Assembly: GCF_007570825.1 (NCBI RefSeq) | Contig: NZ_SUNB01000001.1 | Span: 620,001-684,000, forward strand | Source: Pleionea sediminis | GTDB lineage: Bacteria > Pseudomonadota > Gammaproteobacteria > Enterobacterales > Kangiellaceae | Reading direction: 5' to 3' | DNA length: 64,000 bases | Shown: positions 43,949-53,559 of the stretch, one piece after another | How positions within the stretch are numbered: the stretch's first letter is position 1 | How the letters are laid out: each line of letters opens with the position of its first letter | Position numbers and translations under genes: made by a program | Notes under the pieces: generated by a model | What the model was told of the DNA's origin: nothing | Databases searched by the model: none | Seen by the model: the letters and a program-made list of their open reading frames with translations, nothing else

Positions 43949-46021
43949 ATGATCAAGCTATCTATCAACGAACGTCCCGTCGAGGTTGAAGAAGGAGCAA
44001 CCCTGCTTGATGCTGCTCGCAAGGCTGGCATTTTTATACCGACGCTGTGTCATCATCCGCGGGTAGCCTCTCATGCCGTTTGTCGCATGTGTCTGGTTGA
44101 CGTTGATGGGCAAGCGCAGCCTGCGTGCGTTACCAAAGCCCAACAAGGTGACCATGTTGTTACCGATAGTATTGAGCTGCGAAAATTTCGAGAAACCGAT
44201 GCGCAATGGTTATTGTCCCGTCATCCCAATGATTGCATGCGCTGTGAAGTGAATGGCTCATGCCAACTGCAAAATTTAGTTTACGAGAATCAATGGGAAG
44301 AAAGCTGGCAAGAAGGCGGGCGTGAAATACCCGTCGGCTCCGCAGAACATCCCGAACATTCACTCACCGATCATACGTCGCCCAGTATCTGGCGTGATTT
44401 ATCAAAATGCATTGAGTGCGGATTGTGCGCTGAAATATGTGGCGACGCTGGACAACAACAACATGTTATCGGATTTGCTGAGCGCGGTTCGGAGCGGTTA
44501 CCGGTGACGGTTTTTGATAAACCATTAGCCGAAACCAACTGCATCTCATGCGGCATGTGTACGCTTGTTTGTCCCGTCGGAGCATTAATTGAAGCACCAC
44601 ACTGGCATAAAGTTCTCGATACTCTAAACAGTCGCCGGCGCGTTTCTGTCGTACAAGTTGCTCCAGCGACTCGCATTGCCATCAGTGAAGAGTTTGGCAT
44701 GAAACCCGGCACCGTAAGTACCGGACGATTGATCAACGCGCTCCGACAGCTCGGGTTCGATTATGTATTCGATACCAACTTTGCCGCCGATCTCACCATC
44801 ATGGAAGAATCGAGTGAGTTAGTGCAACGACTTAAGCGCGATGAAAATTTACCGCTGTTTACTTCTTGTTGTCCGGGATGGATAAATTGGATCGAGATCA
44901 ATCGTCCCGAACTTATACCGCACTTAAGCACGACAAAGTCACCGCAACAAATGCATGGTGCTTTAGCGAAACGCGGACGGTTTGCCAGTTCTTTAGGTGA
45001 AGACTTTTCAGAGGGCAAGCAAGAACCTTTTGTTGTTAGCGTAATGCCGTGCACCGCAAAGAAAGACGAAGCGCAACGACCGGATGTTTCGGGTGATGTT
45101 GATTTTGTATTAACAACTCGCGAATTAGCAAGAATGATTCGCGCGCGCAATATTGCGTTTGGCGCTCTCGAAGACGATGGTGAGTTTGACAATCCTTTAG
45201 GTGAAAGTACCGGTGCCGCACAAATATTTGGTGTTACCGGAGGTGTTATGGAAGCCATGGTCCGCACCGCTTCGCACTTAATTGGCAAAGAAGATTCTCT
45301 TCCGCTTGAGTGGCAACAATTGCGTGGCGTTAACCAAGGGTTAAAATGCGCCGAGATTCCCGGTGTCGGCAAAGTCGCCATCTGTAACGGTATTGCCTCA
45401 GCACAACAATTGTTAGAAAACGATAACTGGAGAGATGAATACGTAGCCATTGAAGTAATGGCTTGTGTCGGTGGTTGCCTCGGCGGTGGTGGTGAACCCA
45501 AATCACTCGACCCAATGATTTTACAAAAACGCGCACAGTCTATTTATGAAATCGATAAAAAGGCACCACGCAGACGATCTTACGAAAATCCAGATGTGCA
45601 AAAACTTTATGCTAGCGAACTGAATAAACCAAACTCAGCAAAGGCACTACTTCATACCAACTTTGCTGCGCGAAATTCAAAACGACTCCTGTTGATGAAG
45701 TTTCTCGATTGTGTCGATCGTCGAGATGGCGAAGGCGCTGCTAATTTATTTCATCCGGAATCGACCTGGAATACAGCATCACCCTTCGGTGTTATTGAAG
45801 GAAAGCAAAATATCAAAGAACTCATCAATACCAAACTTCCATCTCGTCAATTCGGTCCCAAATTTCTTCGGCATAAAATGAAGTCGCCAGCAGATATTGA
45901 CGACCTGACCGTCATCACGCCCTTAGGTGAACACAGTGAATTTAGTATCGAACTTGGTGAAGTTAGTGAAAGCGGTCGAACGAAGCCCGTTATAAAAAGT
46001 CTGGTAAGGAAAGTGCTGTAG
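43949..46021 (+). CDS. hydA: [FeFe]-hydrogenase with C-terminal NTF2/SnoaL-like domain
   Basis: 690 residues from ATG 43949; the longer frame upstream has no sensible start. The N-terminal [2Fe-2S] domain has CHHPRVASHAVCRMC; the His-Cys3 cluster is HPNDCMRCEVNGSC; two [4Fe-4S] motifs follow (CIECGLCAEIC, CISCGMCTLVCP). All three H-cluster signatures are intact: TSCCPGW at 305, MPCTAKKDE at 366 and EVMACVGGCLGGGG at 502. After about residue 580 comes an additional about 100-residue segment (LMKFLDCVDRRDGEGAANLF) resembling an NTF2/SnoaL fold, not part of standard enzymes. Expected activity is reversible proton reduction, if maturases HydEFG exist elsewhere; none are in the window. Monocistronic. 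Confidence 0.9.
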   Translation: MIKLSINERPVEVEEGATLLDAARKAGIFIPTLCHHPRVASHAVCRMCLVDVDGQAQPACVTKAQQGDHVVTDSIELRKFRETDAQWLLSRHPNDCMRCEVNGSCQLQNLVYENQWEESWQEGGREIPVGSAEHPEHSLTDHTSPSIWRDLSKCIECGLCAEICGDAGQQQHVIGFAERGSERLPVTVFDKPLAETNCISCGMCTLVCPVGALIEAPHWHKVLDTLNSRRRVSVVQVAPATRIAISEEFGMKPGTVSTGRLINALRQLGFDYVFDTNFAADLTIMEESSELVQRLKRDENLPLFTSCCPGWINWIEINRPELIPHLSTTKSPQQMHGALAKRGRFASSLGEDFSEGKQEPFVVSVMPCTAKKDEAQRPDVSGDVDFVLTTRELARMIRARNIAFGALEDDGEFDNPLGESTGAAQIFGVTGGVMEAMVRTASHLIGKEDSLPLEWQQLRGVNQGLKCAEIPGVGKVAICNGIASAQQLLENDNWRDEYVAIEVMACVGGCLGGGGEPKSLDPMILQKRAQSIYEIDKKAPRRRSYENPDVQKLYASELNKPNSAKALLHTNFAARNSKRLLLMKFLDCVDRRDGEGAANLFHPESTWNTASPFGVIEGKQNIKELINTKLPSRQFGPKFLRHKMKSPADIDDLTVITPLGEHSEFSIELGEVSESGRTKPVIKSLVRKVL

Positions 46022-46240
46022 TCACCTTGCTTCTATCTGACATTCGTTTTAGAGCAAATTATAAGTTTGGTTCAATACTCACTTTTCGCTTGTTCAACTT
46101 TCTAGAAATCAAACTCAAATTTGCAAAAATTTACGAAGCAAAAAATAAAACACTATACCTCTTTGCATTGAGCGTATAAAATCCCCCGCCGTTTAGCTTC
46201 CGCTAACTTAAATTAATTGATTTTGACTTGGTGAGAGAAA

Positions 46241-46804
46241 GTGCTTAAGACACACATCATTACAAACGAGATCCATTTGCAAGAGTTTGCAGACTCTTTC
46301 CAGAGGTTTTCCGAATTTGAGGTTAGCATAACCTATCTGAAGGGAGCTCATGTTCGTGTATTCAAAAAAAATAACAAACTTGTTGGGGGATACGCACTAA
46401 ACTCAACAATACCCTTCCGCTACTTTAGTTTTCCATTCGTAAAAAATGAGCATACGAATAATCCCAAAATACCTCCGTTATCCGAAACGGTAGAAGGGAC
46501 TTGCATTTGGATGGATAAATCTCTAACAACAATGCAGCGCATCTATGTATATATTTTCTTAACTGCAGATTTTTTCCGTTCAGGAAGAAAGTATTTTCTG
46601 GGAGGAACCATCCATCCTAAAGTTAGGAAAATGCAAATGACAGCTCTCTCAAAATACATTTTTTCCATCGAACTGGATGACGGTAGAAAATATCATTACT
46701 ACTATGGAAGCAGAAAGGATGCAGTTTTTGCTCTAGCAAGGTGGTTACTAAAACGTTCTAGAAAACTTTTTGACAGAAAAAAAGAACAATCTAAGCCATA
46801 TTGA
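46241..46804 (+). CDS. Unknown 187-aa protein, GNAT-like traits
   Basis: Starts with GTG 46241 after GAGAGAAA. The middle (VFKKNNKLVGGYALNS, then SETVEGTCIWMDKS) resembles the beta strands of acyl-CoA N-acyltransferases, but the acetyl-CoA loop (R/Q-x2-G-x-G/A) is not visible. The C-terminus is very basic (RSRKLFDRKKEQSKP). Transcribed opposite to the cassette array that begins just to the right, it marks the left border of that region. Function unknown. Confidence 0.55.
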   Translation: MLKTHIITNEIHLQEFADSFQRFSEFEVSITYLKGAHVRVFKKNNKLVGGYALNSTIPFRYFSFPFVKNEHTNNPKIPPLSETVEGTCIWMDKSLTTMQRIYVYIFLTADFFRSGRKYFLGGTIHPKVRKMQMTALSKYIFSIELDDGRKYHYYYGSRKDAVFALARWLLKRSRKLFDRKKEQSKPY

Positions 46805-46886
46805 GTTATTTTAAACCAAAACAATGAAATCCGGATAATTGACCATACTTGTTAATTATTAAGATTTATTTTTTAAAAAGGATCTT

Positions 46887-47279
46887 TCAACGAAGCTTAG
46901 CATAGAGTTCCTCATTGAATACCGTAATAAAGTCATAATCATTGTTACGAAAAACTATAACTTTGTCCCGTAATTCAGCACCACCATTGCCACAACTATT
47001 CCACTCAACCTTAATCTTATTTTTATTTTGACCTTAAGATGTTTCTTTAACCAAAACTATAAGCTCCTCTGACTGAGAAATAACAACTCTCTCTTCCTCG
47101 GTGTTCAACGGCTCATTATTCATTTGCTCTTCAAAACCGACCAGGTTAATTCCGACTACATACCCCACATAAATATCTTTTGCATTATTAATACGCTCTT
47201 CATCAGAGTAATATTTTGGCCTGCAAGATAATGCATCGAAAGAGGCTAGAACTAAGAGTAACGTTATTAAAATTTTCAT
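46887..47279 (-). pseudogene. Secreted TIMP-like small protein gene broken by one in-frame TAA
   Basis: Signal peptide MKILITLLLVLASFDALSC, then NNAKDIYVGYVVGINLVGFE. A TAA at 47034-47036 stops it at residue 81. Translation in the same frame resumes sensibly (KIKVEWNSCGNGGAELRDKV, VFRNNDYDF) to TGA at 46887-46889, giving 130 codons. That matches the 126-residue paralog at 47817-48197, so the lesion is a single nonsense change. First of three adjacent paralogous cassettes. Confidence 0.7.
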
Positions 47280-47383
47280 ATTGACTGCTCACACTTCAAA
47301 CAATGACCGAGTACAAAGAAGTTTAGCACCCACTTAATGGTGCGACCTTGATTGGCATTGACTGGCATTGATTGGCTTAGCGA

Positions 47384-47722
47384 TTAGTTTAGTTTGCATT
47401 TCTCAATAATATCATTTGCAAAAAGCACGCATTTTAAAGTGTCGTTAGTACCTAATGTATAGCTTTTAATATCGCCATTCGCACTTCGAATCATAATAGC
47501 TTCAGTGGTAATACCTTTATAAACATAAACCATTTTCCCAAATACATGATCCGTTGAGCTCTCAATATGTTGTGGCGCCCCAATTTTTGACTTTATTCTT
47601 TCACCAGTCGTAAAGTCATCGCTTTGGACTTCAACCTCACTTTCACTGCACCCCATGAGAAAACCCGAAAGCACAATTAAAACGAAGCTCAATCCAGTTC
47701 GAAACTTCTTCTGATAATACAT
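47384..47722 (-). CDS. Small lipoprotein, 112 aa
   Basis: Signal peptide with lipobox LMGCS (about residue 24-28). The mature part TGERIKSKIGAPQHIESSTD followed by MVYVYKG resembles the short beta-rich BamE/SmpA-like or DUF-type lipoprotein fold, but the match is weak. Lies between two members of the TIMP-like family; the leftward junction contains a short direct repeat (ATTGGCATTG). Function unknown. Confidence 0.6.
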   Translation of the reverse strand: MYYQKKFRTGLSFVLIVLSGFLMGCSESEVEVQSDDFTTGERIKSKIGAPQHIESSTDHVFGKMVYVYKGITTEAIMIRSANGDIKSYTLGTNDTLKCVLFANDIIEKCKLN

Positions 47723-47816
47723 ATATCCTCTCTTCTTTGAGCATAATGCTTAGCACAAATAAAAAATTACTAAGAACCGTTTTCCCAATTACAAAGAAAT
47801 ATTAACTTTAGCTACT

Positions 47817-48197
47817 TTAATCATTTTGATAATCTGCATAAACATAGTTTTTATCTTCAATGAAATAAAACTTACCTTTTGCTTTCAATCGAGCTTCTTG
47901 AGTTAGACAAGCACCTCCCGCATTAACCTGAATCATATTACCTTTCTTCAAAGACTCCGATTTTCCCGAAAGTATATGAGTGATAAAGATAGATAGCGTG
48001 TGTGGAAGCTCTCTATCAGGTTGAACATATATTTTATCTGGAGCTTTTAACTTACTTTCAAAACCATCCAAATAAACACCAACAACGACACCCTCAAATA
48101 CTACGCTCGCTTTAGCATGTCTAGATTCAACATCAACCATACATCCTAGTGATGTAAGTGGCACTATAATTAAAAGTAGAGTGACAATATATTTCAT
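47817..48197 (-). CDS. Secreted TIMP-like small protein, 126 aa
   Basis: Signal peptide MKYIVTLLLIIVPLTSLGC, then ASVVFEGVVVGVYLDGFE. The cysteine directly at the mature N-terminus and the following beta strand resemble bacterial netrin/TIMP-like small exported proteins. The C-terminal part has GGACLTQEARLKAKGKFYF with a second Cys for a disulfide. Intact counterpart of the broken gene at 46887-47279. Its 5' junction, TTAACGC to GTTATATGG (48206-48259), is an attC-like palindrome. Function unknown. Confidence 0.6.
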   Translation of the reverse strand: MKYIVTLLLIIVPLTSLGCMVDVESRHAKASVVFEGVVVGVYLDGFESKLKAPDKIYVQPDRELPHTLSIFITHILSGKSESLKKGNMIQVNAGGACLTQEARLKAKGKFYFIEDKNYVYADYQND

Positions 48198-48242
48198 ATC
48201 TGTAACTCAATAATAAAGTTAACGCTTCAAGCAGTAGTTCAT

Positions 48243-48674
48243 CTACTGGTTTGCACGGTTATATGGTTTATTCTTTCTGAGCTCCGGCAATATCCCTGTA
48301 ACACTGGAATCCCCTACATTAATTGGATAAGGATAGTACACATCCCAGCCAGAACAACTGGATACTCTTTTTTCAAGTGAGTCTGTGAGTATCACATAAT
48401 AATTTGCGACGCTATATTTAATACCGCATGAGCCTCCATTTTCGGTGGTAAAGACATATTCCTGATCTTTTGTCTCCCCTTTAAAAGTTTCAATGACTTT
48501 AAACGTAGTTTTAATTTCCAACTCAGAATTAACAAGTTCAGTCTTTACGACATACCCGGCATATATTACTTCTGCGGCTTCAATCAGTTCAGAGGCCGAC
48601 CTATCTGTGCACGTACATGAATACGCACTGAAAGAAATAAATAAAAATACGAGAACCATTACTTTATTCGTCAC
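48243..48674 (-). CDS. Secreted TIMP/netrin-like protein, 143 aa
   Basis: The signal peptide ends before CTCTDRSASELIEAAEVIYA, followed by GYVVKTELV. The CTC start after cleavage and later VFTTENGGSCG resemble TIMP-type (NTR) domains of exported bacterial proteins. Paralog of the two genes to its left, so three cassettes of one family sit together. The stop lies in the junction palindrome. Possibly an inhibitor or immunity-type protein; that is inference. Confidence 0.6.
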   Translation of the reverse strand: MTNKVMVLVFLFISFSAYSCTCTDRSASELIEAAEVIYAGYVVKTELVNSELEIKTTFKVIETFKGETKDQEYVFTTENGGSCGIKYSVANYYVILTDSLEKRVSSCSGWDVYYPYPINVGDSSVTGILPELRKNKPYNRANQ

Positions 48675-48698
48675 TAATCCTTTTTAATATAAATCTAG

Positions 48699-48980
48699 GT
48701 TAACGGACTCTAAGAGCCGTAAATTTCATTTTTCTCATCTTACGACATTTAGCTAATACATTTGTCACAAGAATGTCACGTTACACCTTTGAAGGAAAAA
48801 ATAGGATAGTGTTTTGGCAGAATACCATTGATCAATTTTCACTCTATATTTATTACCAATAAAGACCATAGGTTATTGCCTCTATTTCTTATCTTGGCAA
48901 ATTATATTTCGTATTCAACTCGTTCGAGTTTAAATATAAAACAAGGCAAGAAAAATTAATTCCATTGTCTAGTACCACGC
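48699..48980 (-). repeat. Long direct repeat R1, left of the P-type ATPase
   Basis: About 280 bp similar to R2 at 51786-52077. Shared blocks: GTTAACGGACTCTAAGAGCC against GTTAACGGACCCTAAGAACC; TTTTCACTCTATATTTATTA against TTTTCACCCTAGTTTTTTTG; a CCAATAA...GGTTATTGCCTC hairpin; and the end TTGTCTAGTA. It occupies the space upstream of a cassette start and contains no gene. Confidence 0.7.
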
Positions 48981-49000
48981 CCTCTTATACTCCTTTGTAA

Positions 49001-49058
49001 TACTAACGTTTAAACTCAGCTGGACGTTTTTAGCGTCGGCTGGAGTGACTTGTTAAAA
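49001..49058 (-). other. attC-like recombination site downstream of the ATPase
   Basis: TACTAACG at the left end, GTTAAAA at the right, and inner arms CTCAGCTGGACG and GCGTCGGCTGGAG that pair with unpaired extra bases around TTTTTA. Fifty-eight bp, within the size of short attC sites. It lies 2 nt beyond the ATPase stop. Confidence 0.6.
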
Positions 49059-49060
49059 CT

Positions 49061-51751
49061 TTATTTTTTCAATACTTTTAAACGTATTTGTTTTTCGATT
49101 TCAATTATACAAAACATTATCACACCAACGGTTACAATCAACACCCCATCAAATAAACCGATTGCCTGTGTTTGAAAAATAGTTTGAAGCCATGGCGAAT
49201 AAGTAATTGCAAACTGTCCTACAGTAACGACAATGATAGCGCCCCAGACAACGCGGGTACCCAGTACGGATTTTCTGTTTAATGATGTCCCGTACATATT
49301 TCGGATAAAGAAAAGATGGAATATTTCTAATACAACCAGTGTGTTCATTGCTATTGTTCGCGCTAATACCTCAGAATATCCCTTCATAATAGCGTATTCA
49401 TACATACTAAACACACCAGCAAGAAACAGACTTGCGACAAGTAAGATATGCCATAAAAGCCCACCGCTTAATAGAGATTCATTGCGCTTTCTGGGCGGTC
49501 TTAGCATGGTATTTTCTTCCGTCGGCTCAAACGCCAGCGCAATACCGAGCGTAATGGCCGTAATCATATTAATCCATAAGATTTGGACGGGTGTGATAGG
49601 CAGACTCAGTCCCAACAGTAAGGCAACGATGATTGTCAAAGCCTCGCCAGCGTTAGTTGGCAACGTCCAGCTAATCACTTTCTTTATATTATCTTAGACA
49701 GTTCGACCTTCTCTTATAGCATCGACTATACTGGAGAAATTGTCGTCAGCCAGAACGATTTCAGATGCTTCTTTCGCAGCTTCGCTTCCCGTTTTACCCA
49801 TTGCCACACCAACCTCGGCGCGTTTGAGTGCCGGTGCATCATTAACACCATCTCCCGTCATAGCAACAGTCATGGAATTCTCCTGTAACGCCATCACCAG
49901 ACGTAATTTATGCTCCGGACTGGTGCGTGCGAAGATACCGGTATCACAGACTATAGACTTAAGCTGGTCATCATCAAGCTTATCAATTTGTTGACCGGTC
50001 AGTACCCTGTCACTGTTTAATAAACCAAGTTGCGTTCCAATTGCGGATGCAGTAATCGCATGATCTCCCGTAATCATCTTTACATCGATTCCAGCATCAT
50101 GACATTTGGCTATAGACTCGATTGCTTCTTGGCGCGGCGGATCGATCAATCCCGCCAAACCCAGAAATATAAGCGAGTCTTGCACATCATCATGTTCAAG
50201 CACGGTATGTTTGGGGTTCACTGCTTTTACAGCGAACGCGAGGATGCGTCGACCACGAGCGGCAATGGCATTGGCTTGCTCTTCCCAGTATTCTATATTC
50301 AAGGATTGAGTTTTATTGTCACTATCAAGTTGTTCATGGCACATAGACAATATGGTTTCTGGCGCCCCCTTAATAAATATGAATGCTTGCTTTTCGTGGT
50401 TATGGTTAAGCGTGGCCATAAATTTGTGCTTGCTATCAAACGGAATAACATCGGTGCGTGTCCATTGCTTTCTTATCTCACCGCCTTCCATTCCGGTTTT
50501 TGACGCAAGAGCTAATAGTGCGATTTCCATTGGATCGCCGTACCCAGTCCAAAAGTCATTCTTTCGAATTAACTCCGCATCATTACAAAGAGCGACTGCC
50601 TTGCCTAATTCTTGCAATGAGGAATAGTCCTGTACTGTAATTACGTTATTATCTAATTCAATGTCACCCGATGGATCGTAACCAATTCCTTTAATCGTAA
50701 AACACTCATCACTTGTTACAATCGTATCGACCATCATTTCGTTGCGAGTAAGAGTGCCTGTTTTGTCGGAACAGATTACGGAAACGGAACCCAAGGTTTC
50801 AATCGCGGGAAGACGTCGAACAATCGCATTTCGATGCGCCATCACCTTCACACCCACGGCTAACGTGATGGTTAACACCGCAGGCAGTCCTTCAGGGATG
50901 GCGGCAACAGCAATGCCCACAACAGCCATGAATAGACTGGTAAAATCGTGGTGCAGTACGAAATAACCAAAAAGTAACATGAGTACTGAAATGGCAAGAA
51001 TGAACAAGGTTAACCACCGTGCAAAAACCGCCATTTGTGATACCAGGGGTGTTTCCAATGTCTGCACGTCGGAGAGCAATCCACCAATACGTCCGATTTC
51101 CGTGTTTGCACCTGTGGCAATCACTACCCCGATACCTTGTCCACTAGTGACGGTAGTACCACTAAATCCAACACAGAAACGATCACCAAGAGGTGTTTCA
51201 AGCTCAACAGCTTTCGTCTGCTTTTCAACCGCGACTGATTCGCCGGTCAATATAGACTCCTGAATCTTTAAACCATGTGATTTGAGTAACCGTAAATCAG
51301 CGGGCACTTTGTCGCCAGTTTCCAGGAACACAATATCACCGGGCACAAGCTCCTCACTCGGTATGACCTGGCGTTTACCATCTCGTATGATCGAAGTTTG
51401 CAGGGCTAGCATATGCTGAATCGCTTCCATTGCTTTTTCTGCTTTGCCTTCTTGATAAAAACCGACAACGGCATTGATAATCACTACTGCAATAATTACA
51501 GACGTATCGATTACATGACCTAAAAGAGCCGTAATGACAGCTGCAGCGATAAGGACGTATATTAGAATATTATGGAAATGTGATAAGAAGCGCAGCAATG
51601 AACTTCGTTGCGCAGGTTCAGGGAGTTTGTTGGCACCGAAAGTCTGTAACCGCAGCTTTGCTTCATCTTCACTTAGACCTTCAAGTGATGATTCAATAGC
51701 GGCTAGCGTTTCATCAGACGATCGGCTGTGCCAGTCTTTAATATCATGCAT
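49061..51751 (-). pseudogene. Calcium/cation P-type ATPase interrupted by one in-frame TAA
   Basis: The frame would encode 896 residues. The upstream part (685 residues to the stop at 49694-49696) has ILTGESVAVEK, AAIPEGLPAVLTITLAVG, CSDKTGTLTRNEM and MTGDGVNDAPALKRAEVG, all type II Ca2+/PMR1-like hallmarks. Directly after GRTV comes TAA, then DNIKKVISWTLPTNAGEA and the C-terminal membrane helices to 49061. Family members have Tyr at the stop position (GRTVYDNIKK), so a single base change (TAT or TAC to TAA) breaks the gene. Nothing else is damaged, so the change is recent, or a sequence error, or read through. Flanked by direct repeats R1 and R2 and an attC-like site; very large for a cassette. 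Confidence 0.85.
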
Positions 51752-51785
51752 TGTTTATAAGGATTCTTTTCGTTTTAACATTGGT

Positions 51786-52077
51786 GTTAACGGACCCTAA
51801 GAACCGCATATCATGATTTTTACAATACCTCTATTCTGCCATGTTTCACATGGTGAACAAGAATTTATCTCCCAAATTACTTTATAACGAAAGTACATAA
51901 AGCGGATCGAGATTCGGTAGCATACCGATGAACATTTTCACCCTAGTTTTTTTGCCAATAAATACTACTGGTTATTGCCTCTTTTTCGTATTTTGGTAAT
52001 TGCTATTTTTGAATTTAATTCATTCAGTCGTAGACTAAAAACCACGAAGGTAAAGTCTTAATCACTTGTCTAGTATT
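51786..52077 (-). repeat. Long direct repeat R2, right of the P-type ATPase
   Basis: Counterpart of R1 (48699-48980), in the same orientation. Together they bracket the ATPase gene, as expected for a unit moved or duplicated by recombination between them. Related 5' portions occur at 55688-55760 and 59166-59250. The remaining gap up to 52165 holds no gene. Confidence 0.7.
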
Positions 52078-52165
52078 CTTTGACTTCTTTTAGTACTTAC
52101 GCCGAACAAACAGTCGTGAAGCGTTTAGTGAGAGTAGCGAGTGATTGTGATTTACTTTGTCAAAT

Positions 52166-52513
52166 TTAGTCCTTAATAAGGATACCGTTTTCGTCCCATT
52201 GTTTTTTATTGTCTGTTGGTTTTCCGTTATCAAATTCAATTTCGGACTTTGGTGAACCATTTTCATACCAGAACTTTGATACGCCATGTGGAACGCCATT
52301 TTTTATTGGAATACGAAACCAAATTTGACCATTAGGATAAAAGTTTTCGTTGATACCCGTAAATGGACTACTGTCCCCTTTTAGATGAATTAGCCCATTT
52401 ATATTTTCGAACTCTAAAACGCTTTTTGCAGGTGACTTTGAACCACATCCTGCCAATAGATTAAGAGATATAAGAATGACGTAAAGTGTTTCATGACTTT
52501 CCTTTTTTTGCAT
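52166..52513 (-). CDS. Lipoprotein with MORN/YwqK-type repeats, 115 aa
   Basis: Lipobox LLAGCG after a short hydrophobic leader. Two to three beta-hairpin repeats of the pattern F-YPNGQ-W / FWYENGSPKSEIEFDNG / WDENG are like those of YwqK-type antitoxin or MORN-repeat proteins. Such proteins are often immunity or antitoxin partners in polymorphic toxin systems; no toxin is adjacent. The upstream junction (52514-52554) is attC-like. Confidence 0.75.
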   Translation of the reverse strand: MQKKESHETLYVILISLNLLAGCGSKSPAKSVLEFENINGLIHLKGDSSPFTGINENFYPNGQIWFRIPIKNGVPHGVSKFWYENGSPKSEIEFDNGKPTDNKKQWDENGILIKD

Positions 52514-52554
52514 ACAACGCTTGACGCAGCGGCCCTCAGTTGGACTTGTTAAAC
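52514..52554 (-). other. attC-like junction
   Basis: Starts ACAACGC directly after the ATG of the YwqK-like gene and ends GTTAAAC, which fits the integron core GTTRRRY. Short (41 bp), so support is moderate. Confidence 0.4.
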
Positions 52555-52682
52555 ATGCGGTTCACCAAGCGCTAAGACGAGATTTACTCTATTATTAGAT
52601 TTCTTCTGATTACACATATATCAACTCATCTTTGGAGATAAAGCTTTAAATAGTAATTTACCTAAGGCTTTGACTTGCTAGC

Positions 52683-53120
52683 TTACACTTGCGTTCCATA
52701 TACATTAAGCTTAAGAGCTTCATTTCTCAATGATTTAAAAGCACTCCACTCTTCAATTTTTGTAAAAATCAATCTCTCTTCATATTTGCCAAGCCATAAA
52801 TCCAAAGCCGAGTTTTTAATCTCATCTAAAGTATTGTTATGGGTCAAATCAAACTCACAGAACACTAATTCATAGTGTGAATATGACTCTCCTTCTTCTT
52901 CCATCTCTACTTGGTAGTGAAATGCGAAATAGAAACAAGGAGAACCGTACTCACTTCCTTGATATAATTCAGTCTGTATTCCAAGATCAGCGATTTTAGG
53001 GTTGTCTTCAGCTCTGAGCTTTGAAAACTCAACCTTAAAGACTTCCCAAACTTCTCCGACAGAGGAAGCTCCATTTTTGTTGATGGCGGAAGATAATCTA
53101 GATTCTAATAATTTGTACAT
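52683..53120 (-). CDS. Unknown acidic cassette protein, 145 aa
   Basis: Not recognised. Soluble, acidic, no signal; EVWEVFKVEFSKLRAEDN near 25-42 and a YHYQVEMEEEGESY-like strand region suggest a compact alpha/beta fold, as in many single-domain immunity proteins. Its 5' side carries CTAACGC followed by a GATGCGC/GCGCATC hairpin (53150-53170). Stop TAA at 52683. Confidence 0.55.
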   Translation of the reverse strand: MYKLLESRLSSAINKNGASSVGEVWEVFKVEFSKLRAEDNPKIADLGIQTELYQGSEYGSPCFYFAFHYQVEMEEEGESYSHYELVFCEFDLTHNNTLDEIKNSALDLWLGKYEERLIFTKIEEWSAFKSLRNEALKLNVYGTQV

Positions 53121-53184
53121 GGTTATTCGTCAAGCTAACGCCCAATTGAGATGCGCGCATTGCGCATCGTACTTTAATTTCTCG

Positions 53185-53529
53185 CTAGGTGAGCCGTTCA
53201 CTTTTATACTCACCACCAATCGTTGCAGCAATTTCTTTCGCTTTTTCTTCGACAAAAGCCAAGTTGTCGTAACAGGTTACCCATAAAAAAGGAGAGCCAT
53301 TTTCAGCCGCGAAAATATCCCCATGAATTTTTCCATCACTCATAACTTTCGCAGTGGTTGGTTTTGGATTAAATTCTGTTTCTTCACCACTAAAAGGATT
53401 AATACCAATCCGTTTTTCAGGCCAAGCCAGGTATTCTTTAGATTCAATTAAATTGCACCAACTATTAATAGTGCCTTCATCTAATTCCTTAAAGTTGATT
53501 TTTCCGATAAAGTCCATGGCTTCACTCAC
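53185..53529 (-). CDS. Unknown cassette protein, 114 aa
   Basis: Not recognised. Cytoplasmic, with NSWCNLIESKEYLAWPEKRI near 24-43 and AAENGSPFLWVTCYDNLAFV in the C-terminal half. Compact alpha/beta composition similar to small immunity-type cassette proteins. Sits 30 nt from the next gene, with CCTAACTATTTAAC at its 5' junction. Confidence 0.55.
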   Translation of the reverse strand: MSEAMDFIGKINFKELDEGTINSWCNLIESKEYLAWPEKRIGINPFSGEETEFNPKPTTAKVMSDGKIHGDIFAAENGSPFLWVTCYDNLAFVEEKAKEIAATIGGEYKSERLT

Positions 53530-53559
53530 CTAACTATTTAACAATAACTGATAACTATA

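Noticed and set aside
44371-45501. Leftward frames of up to 246 codons
   Set aside because: Antisense shadows of the hydrogenase gene; Ser/Cys-rich nonsense composition.
47330-47385. Short tandem ATTGGCATTG / ACTGGCATTG repeat, considered as CRISPR or VNTR
   Set aside because: Only two to three 10-14-bp units with no spacers; a local slippage repeat in a cassette junction.
49233-51263. Several rightward frames of 60-157 codons
   Set aside because: All are antisense shadows of the P-type ATPase, whose motifs are unambiguous on the minus strand.
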